DNA of 38,470 nucleotides from Streptomyces sp. CB02056 (GTDB lineage: Bacteria > Actinomycetota > Actinomycetes > Streptomycetales > Streptomycetaceae). The position numbers and the translations under genes were made by a program. The stretch's first letter is position 1. Each line of letters begins with the position of its first letter. Location of the stretch: the NCBI RefSeq assembly GCF_001905545.1, contig NZ_LIPD01000030.1, positions 1-38,470 of the forward strand. The letters are read 5' to 3'. Positions 35,401 through 38,470 of this stretch are shown piece after piece. The notes beneath the pieces were generated by a model. That model did not search any database. It saw nothing but the letters and a program-made list of their open reading frames with translations, and was not told where the DNA came from.

Positions 35401-37146
35401 CAGCTCACGCCCCATGCCGACCCACTGACTGCCCTGGCCGGGGAAGACGAACACCGTCCGCCCCACCCCGGCGGCCGCCACCGACCCCGTGACCACACCC
35501 GCCGCCGGCTGCCCGGTGGCGACAGCCGTCAGCCCCGCCGCCAGCTCATCCCGGTCCGCGCCGAGCACGACCGCCCGGTGCTCCAGTGCCGCACGCGTCG
35601 TCGCGAGCGACCACGCCACATCGCGGACCGACAACTCCGGCCGCTCCGCGACGTGTTCACGCAGCCGACCCGCCTGACCGGCCAGCGCCGCCACGCTGCG
35701 ACCGGAGACCGGCCAGGCTACACCCGCCGCCCCGGTGAGCACCGGGCTCTCCTGGCCCGCCGGCTCAGCCGCCGCCTCGACGGCCGCCGGGGCCTCCTCC
35801 ACGATCAGGTGGACGTTCGTCCCGCTCACACCGAACGCCGACACACCCGCCCGACGCGGCCGCTCGCCCGCCGGCCACGCCACCGGTTCCTGGAGCAGCC
35901 GCACGTTCCCGGACGTCCAGTCCACGTGCGAGGACGGCTCCTCGGCGAACAGCGTCCTCGGCAGCACCTCGTGCCGCAGCGCCATCACCATCTTGATCAC
36001 ACCCGCCACACCGGCCGCGCACTGCGAGTGCCCGATGTTGGACTTCACCGACCCCAGCCACAACGGCCGCTCCTCGTAACGCTCCTGGCCGTACGTCGCC
36101 AGCAGCGCGCCCGCCTCGATCGGGTCGCCCAGCGTCGTACCCGTGCCGTGGGCCTCCACCGCGTCCACGTCGGAGGGCGACAGCTGCGCGTTGGCCAGCG
36201 CCGCGCGGATCACCCGCCGCTGCGAGGGACCGTTCGGCGCGGACAGGCCGTTCGACGCACCGTCCTGGTTGGCCGCACTGCCACGGATCACCGCCAGTAC
36301 CTGGTGCCCGTTGCGCCGGGCGTCGGACAGGCGCTCCAACAGCACCATGCCCGCGCCCTCGCCCCAGCCGATCCCGTCGGCCTCCTCCGAGAACGCCTTC
36401 GACCGGCCGCTGGACGCCATACCGCCCTGACGCCCGAACTCCATGAACGCACCCGGCGACACCATCACCGCGACACCGCCGGCCAGCGCCATCGAGCACT
36501 CACCGGCCCGCAGCGCCAGGATCGCCTGGTGCATCGCCACCAGCGAGGACGAGCAGGCCGTGTCCACCGTCACCGCCGGACCGGTCAGACCCAGGCAGTA
36601 CGAGATCCGGCCCGACGCCACGGACGACACCGTACCGATCAGCCGGTAGCCGTCCAGGCTGGCGTCCTCGACGGGCAGGCTGGCCTCGTAACCGGCGTGG
36701 CTCGCACCGACGAAGACGCCGGTCGCCGAGCCGTGCAGCGACCGCGGGTCGATCCCCGCGCGCTCGATCGCCTCCCACGAGGTCTCCAGCAGCAGCCGCT
36801 GCTGCGGGTCCATCGCCAGCGCCTCACGCGGACTGATCCCGAAGAACCCCGCGTCGAAGTCGGCCACGTCGTAGACGAATCCGCCCTGCCGGCGGTATCC
36901 GCCCTGGTTGTCGAACGCCTCCCAGCCGCGGTCGGACGGGAACCCGCCCACCGCGTCGACACCGTCGGCCACCAGGTTCCAGAACTCCTCGGGACCGACC
37001 GCCCCGCCCGGGTACCGGCACCCCATGCCCACGATCGCGATCGGCTCGCGGGCGCCGGACTCCAGCTCCTTGACCCGCTCACGGGTTTCGAAGTGCTCGG
37101 CGGCCAGCTTCCTCAAAGCGTCGAGCAGCTGCTTCTCATCGGCCAT
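23455..37146 (-). CDS. Trimodular PKS protein: three KS-AT-KR-ACP modules
   Basis: 4563 aa. The ATG at 37146 has GAGGAGGA upstream, and residues 1-30 form a docking coiled coil. Module a: KS Cys198, AT Ser653, KR Tyr1271, ACP Ser1446. Module b: Cys1676, Ser2131, Tyr2792, Ser2961. Module c: Cys3192, Ser3644, Tyr4262, Ser4438. All KS motifs are DTACSSS, all ATs have GHSQG plus YASH (methylmalonyl-type), and all ACPs have GFDS. All KRs keep Ser, Tyr and Asn and lack LDD. KRs a and c have Trp (1263, 4254) plus His five residues later (1268, 4259), an A2 fingerprint. KR b has Trp2784 without His, an A1 fingerprint. Only module b has the FWSAVESGDV dimerisation element (about 2395-2440) before its KR. 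A C-terminal docking region (about 4490-4563) should engage the TE protein. Each step should add a 2-methyl-3-hydroxy unit. Confidence 0.96.
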   Translation of the reverse strand: MADEKQLLDALRKLAAEHFETRERVKELESGAREPIAIVGMGCRYPGGAVGPEEFWNLVADGVDAVGGFPSDRGWEAFDNQGGYRRQGGFVYDVADFDAGFFGISPREALAMDPQQRLLLETSWEAIERAGIDPRSLHGSATGVFVGASHAGYEASLPVEDASLDGYRLIGTVSSVASGRISYCLGLTGPAVTVDTACSSSLVAMHQAILALRAGECSMALAGGVAVMVSPGAFMEFGRQGGMASSGRSKAFSEEADGIGWGEGAGMVLLERLSDARRNGHQVLAVIRGSAANQDGASNGLSAPNGPSQRRVIRAALANAQLSPSDVDAVEAHGTGTTLGDPIEAGALLATYGQERYEERPLWLGSVKSNIGHSQCAAGVAGVIKMVMALRHEVLPRTLFAEEPSSHVDWTSGNVRLLQEPVAWPAGERPRRAGVSAFGVSGTNVHLIVEEAPAAVEAAAEPAGQESPVLTGAAGVAWPVSGRSVAALAGQAGRLREHVAERPELSVRDVAWSLATTRAALEHRAVVLGADRDELAAGLTAVATGQPAAGVVTGSVAAAGVGRTVFVFPGQGSQWVGMGRELAESSPVFAARLAECAAALAPYVDWQLDDVLAGRHGFEAADVVQPALWAVMVSLAAVWEAAGVAPDAVVGHSQGEIAAAAVAGILSLDDAAKVVALRSKTLKALAGRGGMLSIAEPVAGVRARIASYGSRLSVAAVNGPSATVVSGDADALRELAEVCGDSPRARMIPVDYASHSAHVDELREEILTVLDGIRPREAQVPMISALTGAWLAGPELDPAYWYASLRETVEFDRAVRILGDAGHGVFLEVSPHPVLTPAIGDSLEDRSPVVAGTLRREEGGAQRLLTSLAEAYVQGAPVDWASVLGGGTTVALPTYAFQRRRYWPEAPAVERAKLSVDDWRYRITWQPSAASGPADLSGAWLLVGDTPDAATIAEALTARGAEAVRTTLAGLDEAIAGAGGDVRGVVSLLALDESPDAEFAWLSRGSADTLDLVQRLGRAGTTAPLWVLTRGAVQVAADEVTTSPVQTQVWGLGRTVGLEHADRWGGLVDLPPVLDADAAARLVGVLADGSEDQVAVRPSGVFLRRLVRAEARRVESEDWSPRGTVLLTGGTGSIGVCIGPWLAEHRAPRVVLTSRSGPSAHGVAALAAAVANGGSAVEVVSCDLTERAQVTAMVAWIENTGPGLSTVLHSANAPILARVEDTSREELAVAVGAKAAGAVHLDEATADLGIDEFVLFSSISATWGSNDHAAYAAGNSFLDGLAEDRRARGLPGTSIAWGVWNTRDWDAVDAAMDQAPGRVTPHRLLRQGMNFLDTQRALTALGEILADDETFIALADVEWEKFAPVFTAARPRPLLDTIPEAQEDTTVRRDEDGRGDFELQLAGLSAAERRRTVTELVRTHAAAVLGHESVDEIVASRAFRELGFDSLTAVELRNRLNTACGLRLPSTVIFDHPSASALADEILAALFGTDADEGQAVTAAAVSTDPIAIVGMACRYPGGVRTPEELWDLLVAGGDAIGAFPADRGWDIEALFDPDPDAEGSTYVVEGGFLSGAAEFDAGFFGISPREAMAMDPQQRLLLETSWEAVERAGIDPKSLHGSATGVFIGAASSGYIATGATVPGAEAHLITGNALSVLSGRVSYTLGLNGPAVTVDTACSSSLVALHQAGQALRSGECSMALAGGVTVIADPAEFVGFSRLRALASDGRCKAFGEGADGMGIGEGAGMLVLERLSDARRNGHQVLGVLRGSAVNQDGASNGLSAPNGPAQRRVIRAALASAQLSAADVDVVEAHGTGTELGDPIEAGALLATYGQERFEDRPLWLGSVKSNIGHAQQAAGVAGVIKMVLALRAGVLPKTLHADEPSSHVDWETGNVRLLQDAVQWPAGERPRRAGVSAFGISGTNVHLIVEEAPAAVEAAAGPAGQENPVLTGAAGVAWPVSGRGATALAGQAGRLREYVLARPELPVGDVAWSLATTRSVFEQRAVVLGGERGELAAGLAAVATGQPAAGVVTGSVAAAGVGRTVFVFPGQGSQWVGMGRELAEASPVFAARLAECAAALAPYVDWQLDDVLAGRHGFEAADVVQPALWAVMVSLAAVWEAAGVAPDAVVGHSQGEIAAAAVAGILSLEDAAKVVVLRSKTLKALAGRGGMLSIAEPVDGVRARIAPYGSRLSVAAVNGPSATVVSGDADALRELAEACGDSPRARMIPVDYASHSAHVDELREEILSVLQGIAPTEARIPMVSALTGAWLSGPELDPDYWYASLRETVEFDRAVRILGDAGHGVFLEVSPHPVLTPAIGDALEALSPVVVGTLRRDEGGAQRLLTSLAEAYVQGAPVDWAAVTAGGTTVALPTYAFQHRHYWPALDGRRSEVGEATGAEAGFWSAVESGDVTALADLLGVDPADAALGALTDWRRRERAGSAVADWRYRVSWAPVGESNGVLAGTWLLVGDGTDAAAVAEALDLPGARVVRSTPDGVAAAVAAHSDLRGVVSLLALDESPEEAFPLVPGGLAATVALVQELGRLGVSAPLWVVTQGAVRAVAGDAVRPVQAQLWGLGAVAALELAGRWGGLIDLPAVVDARTGARLASVLVGDEDQVAVRAGGVVARRLVRAGRPVVREAWSPRGSVLVTGGTSGVGAITAQWVADRGAARVVLTSRSGPGAAGVAELAASIAARGAAVDVVACDIADRASVAEILDRIDATGPALSSVVHSAGTGGRTPVEQLSVAELSRLLSAKVGGAMVLDELTAGRDLDAFVLFSSGAGVWGSGALAGYAAANAHLDALVEDRRSRGLVASSVAWGLWAGVGMAAGSGGDRLREFGMEGIDGRRGMLALGQVLDAGEGAMVVAGFDWPQFVPTYTLHRPSRLLADLPDVRAVLAAEAAVESTTEEVGAWASRLAGMPAAEQRQVLTDLVRGHAAAVLGHESADDVLPQRAFKELGFDSVGAVELRNRLSKEVGVKLASTMVFDHPNATALADYLRGELVGTGGQTAQADGAVQVVAAAIGEPIAIVGMGCRYPGGVTGPDQFWDLLVAGTDTISEFPTDRGWEAVEEGFGQRQAYRRQGGFVYDVADFDAGFFGISPREALAMDPQQRLLLETSWEAIERAGIDPKSLHGSATGVFVGASHAGYDASLPADDRSLDGYRLIGTVSAVASGRISYCLGLTGPAITVDTACSSSLVAMHQAMLALRSGECSMALAGGVAVMVSPGAFMEFGSQGGMASSGRSKAFSEEADGIGWGEGAGMVLLERLSDARRNGHQVLAVIRGSAANQDGASNGLAAPNGPSQRRVIRAALANAQLSPSDVDAVEAHGTGTSLGDPIEAGALLATYGQERYEDRPLWLGSVKSNIGHTQCAAGVTGVIKMVMALRNGMLPKTLHADQPSTHVEWETGNVRLLQDAVRWPAGERPRRAGVSAFGVSGTNVHLILEEAPDAEAEELEAEALPVLAGGTSAWPVSGQSAAALAGQAGRLREHVLARPELPVGDVAWSLATTRAALEHRAVVLGGERSEIAERLAAVATKQPASGVVTGSVAPGGVGRTVFVFPGQGSQWVGMGRELAESSPVFAARLAECAAALAPYVDWQLDDVLAGRHGFEAADVVQPALWAVMVSLAAVWEAAGVAPDAVLGHSQGEIAAAAVAGILSLDDAAKVVALRSKTLKVLAGRGGMLSIAEPVDGVRARIAPYGSRLSVAAVNGPSATVVSGDADALRELADSCGESPRARMIPVDYASHSAHVDELREEILSVLQGITPSEARIPMVSALSGAWLSGPELDPDYWYASLRETVEFDRAVRILGDAGHGVFLEVSPHPVLTPAIADSLEERSPVVAGTLRRDEGGAQRLLTSLAEAYVQGAPVDWVSVLGGGTTVALPTYAFQRRRYWPEAPAVERTKLSVDDWRYRITWQPSAISGSAVLSGPWLLVGDAPDAGAVADGLAGRGAEVVRTTLEGLDEAIAGAGADVQGVVSLLALDESPDAEFGWVPRGSADTLDLVQRLGRAGIAAPLWVLTRGAVQVAAGEVTTSPIQTQVWGLGRAVGLEHADRWGGLVDLPPVVDVEAAARLAGVLAHGREDQVALRPSGVFLRRLVRAEEHRPKAGAWSPKGTVLLTGGTGSIGVCVGPWLAEHGTPRVVLTSRSGPAAPGVAALAATVAAAGTAVEVVSCDLTERAQVTAMVAWIEDSGPGLSTVLHSANTPYLARLEDTSREGLAAALGAKAAGAVHLDEATAHLGIDEFVMFSSISATWGSNDHGAYAAGNSFLDGLAEDRRGRGLPGTSIAWGVWNTRDWNAVDAAMDQAPGRVTPHRLLRQGMNFLDTDRALTALGEILADDETFIALADVEWEKFAPVFTAARPRPLLDTIPEAQEDTSSGRPEDDQRNEFAARLAGLSAAERRRTVVELVRTHAAAVLGHDSVDEIMASRAFRELGFDSLTAVELRNRLNSACGVRVPSTLVFDHPTPEAVADFLITELTGRELVGHTAVLDEFERLAAGLTPSDDETRAEIVARLEALTQRFRAVRETGADGTGEADERALQEATADELFALLEDELDDPDFD
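23830..27990. repeat. Repeat of a whole module: third module of the trimodular PKS matches the first
   Basis: Active-site codons of this module lie 8973-8982 bp from their counterparts in the first module (about 32806-36970): KS Cys offset 8982, AT Ser 8973, KR Tyr 8973, ACP Ser 8976. The two are collinear with only a few codon-sized indels. Both carry the unusual WGSNDH A2 KR signature and the SHAGY segment in KS. This supports duplication of a two-module unit. Confidence 0.8.
28159..29143. repeat. Repeat copy 1: KR-ACP region of the trimodular PKS middle module
   Basis: This stretch aligns without gaps, at a constant offset of 9327 bp (3109 codons), with 37486-38470. Long tracts are identical at DNA level, including synonymous positions around the KR active site. 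It marks a recent duplication or gene conversion between the two A1-KR modules. Confidence 0.85.
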
Positions 37147-37191
37147 CGTGGGTCCTCCTCGACGTCGTCTTGATCTGAGCACCGGAGATCA

Positions 37192-38470
37192 TCACGACGC
37201 CCCCAGTTCCTTGTTGATGAAGTCCAGAACCTCGTCGGCCGAGGCTTCGTTGAGCTGTCCGGCCACGGTCTGCCGGGTGGCGGCGGCGCCACCGTCCTCC
37301 GCGCCAGCGCCGGGGGCGCCGCGCCGCATCCACCGGGACAGCAGGGTCTGCATGCGCTCGGTGATGTCCTGGCGCGCGTCGGCTCCCCCGTCGACGGAGT
37401 CCAGTTCGGCGGCCAGCCGCTCCAGGGTCTCCAGCACCGGATCGCCGTCGTCCGCTCCGCCGGTGCCGACCAGCTCACCTCGTACGTAGTCCGCGAGGGC
37501 GGTGGCGTTCGGGTGGTCGAAGACCATCGTGGAGGCCAGCTTGACACCGACCTCCTTGGAGAGGCGGTTCCGCAGCTCGACGGCTCCGACGGAGTCGAAG
37601 CCCAGCTCCTTGAACGCGCGTTGCGGCAGCACGTCGTCCGCCGAGTCATGGCCGAGGACCGCGGCCGCGTGGCCCCGGACCAGGTCGGTCAGGACCTGGC
37701 GCTGCTCAGCGACCGGCATCCCGGCCAACCGGCTTGCCCACGCGCCGACTTCCTCGGTCGTCGTGGCGACGGCGGCCTCGGCGGCCAGGACCGCACGGAC
37801 CTCGGGCAGGTCCGCCAGCAGACGGCTCGGCCGGTAGAGGGTATAGGTCGGCACGAACTGCGGCCAGTCGAAGCCGGCCACCACCATCGCACCCTCACCG
37901 GCGTCCAGGACCTGGCCCAGCGCCAGCATGCCCCGACGCCCGTCGATGCCCTCCATACCGAACTCACGCAACCGCTCGCCACCCGAGCCGGCCGCCATGC
38001 CGACGCCGGCCCACAGGCCCCACGCGACCGAAGAAGCCACCAGACCACGAGAGCGGCGGTCCTCCACCAACGCGTCCAGGTGCGCGTTCGCCGCCGCATA
38101 GCCAGCCAGAGCGCCGCTGCCCCACACACCCGCGCCCGACGAGAACAGCACGAACGCGTCGAGATCCCGACCCGCCGTCAACTCGTCCAGCACCATGGCG
38201 CCGCCGACCTTCGCCGACAGCAGTCGCGACAGCTCGGCCACCGACAGCTGCTCCACCGGTGTCCGCCCGCCCGTCCCGGCCGAGTGGACCACCGACGACA
38301 GCGCCGGACCCGTCGCATCGATACGGTCCAGGACCTCCGCCACGGAGGCGCGGTCGGCGACGTCGCACGCCACCACGTCGACTGCCGTCCCGCTAGCCGC
38401 GATCGAGGCCGCCAGCTCCGCCACACCGGCGGCACCCGGACCCGAACGGGACGTCAGCACGACCCGCGCC
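37192..38470 (-). CDS. C-terminal part of an upstream PKS protein: KR-ACP-docking (start beyond right edge)
   Basis: 425 residues are visible before TGA 37194-37192. They contain most of a KR (SSGAGVWGSGALAGYAAAN, Tyr codon at 38100-38098; Trp present, His absent and no LDD: A1 fingerprint), an ACP with GFDSVGAVELRNRL, and a C-terminal docking region with two helices ending VLDFINKELGAS. It is almost identical to KR-ACP of the middle module of the next protein. The gene ends 45 bp before the trimodular PKS start, so it is the same operon and the preceding module in the line. Its KS and AT lie outside the window. Confidence 0.95.
   Translation of the reverse strand, partial: ARVVLTSRSGPGAAGVAELAASIAASGTAVDVVACDVADRASVAEVLDRIDATGPALSSVVHSAGTGGRTPVEQLSVAELSRLLSAKVGGAMVLDELTAGRDLDAFVLFSSGAGVWGSGALAGYAAANAHLDALVEDRRSRGLVASSVAWGLWAGVGMAAGSGGERLREFGMEGIDGRRGMLALGQVLDAGEGAMVVAGFDWPQFVPTYTLYRPSRLLADLPEVRAVLAAEAAVATTTEEVGAWASRLAGMPVAEQRQVLTDLVRGHAAAVLGHDSADDVLPQRAFKELGFDSVGAVELRNRLSKEVGVKLASTMVFDHPNATALADYVRGELVGTGGADDGDPVLETLERLAAELDSVDGGADARQDITERMQTLLSRWMRRGAPGAGAEDGGAAATRQTVAGQLNEASADEVLDFINKELGAS
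37486..38470. repeat. Repeat copy 2: KR-ACP region of the upstream PKS (continues past edge)
   Basis: Partner of 28159-29143. Identity begins sharply at the GTAGTCCGCGAG sequence near the ACP end and still continues at the window edge, so the full extent is unknown. Sequence on the docking-region side is unrelated between the copies. Confidence 0.85.

Noticed and set aside
23455..37146. Possible DH or ER domains in the PKS modules
   Set aside because: I looked for the HxxxGxxxxP dehydratase motif and an enoylreductase nucleotide-binding region between AT and KR. The inter-domain segments are only the KR structural subdomain.
25678..37173. A 3831-codon open frame on the plus strand opposite the trimodular PKS
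   Set aside because: Its translation is a low-complexity Arg/His/Gln/Gly mixture with no domains. It is an antisense shadow produced by third-position GC bias, repeating with the PKS modules.

Overview
The window comes from a very GC-rich actinomycete, most likely Streptomyces or a close relative such as Kitasatospora. This rests on codon use with G or C at most third positions, GTG and TTG starts, long antisense shadow frames and a Sec-secreted S1-fold protein. The genus is an inference; no rRNA or tRNA gene is present.

Left arm, 1-6.4 kb. The tail of an unrecognised gene is followed by a secreted trypsin-fold protein that has lost two of its three catalytic residues and carries a C-terminal propeller-like lectin domain. 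A perfect 18-bp hairpin then separates it from a small convergent hypothetical gene. Next is a two-gene ABC exporter. Its two half-transporters are complementarily degenerate, so only one canonical ATP site can form.

Middle, 6.4-10.2 kb. A perfect 20-bp palindrome, typical of a TetR-type operator, precedes a four-gene unit: DrrA-like ATPase, ABC-2 permease, DesK/NarL-type histidine kinase and LuxR-type response regulator. A 21-bp hairpin terminator closes it and separates it from the convergent PKS operon.

Right arm, 10.2-38.47 kb, all on the minus strand. This is the downstream end of a modular type I polyketide synthase operon that runs off the right edge. In transcription order it contains: the end of a PKS (KR-ACP visible); a 4563-aa PKS with three KS-AT-KR-ACP modules; an 1881-aa PKS with one KS-AT-KR-ACP module and the chain-releasing thioesterase; an FkbK/J/I/H-type set that makes an oxygenated malonyl-ACP; a 1053-aa KS-AT-ACP protein whose KS nucleophile is Ala, which looks like a decarboxylating loading module; and a type II thioesterase. 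Most junctions overlap or are very short.

How it fits together. The loading protein should provide a starter. Five successive visible reductive modules, all with methylmalonyl-type AT motifs (four ATs seen) and KR as the only reductive domain, would give a methyl-branched chain with a hydroxyl at each step. The KR fingerprints alternate A1, A2, A1, A2, A1. The 3-hydroxyacyl-CoA dehydrogenase, ACP, acyl-CoA dehydrogenase and FkbH-like enzyme would make hydroxymalonyl-ACP. The O-methyltransferase that would turn it into methoxymalonyl-ACP is absent from the window. The module or loading AT that uses this unit cannot be assigned from motifs. The product is not identified.
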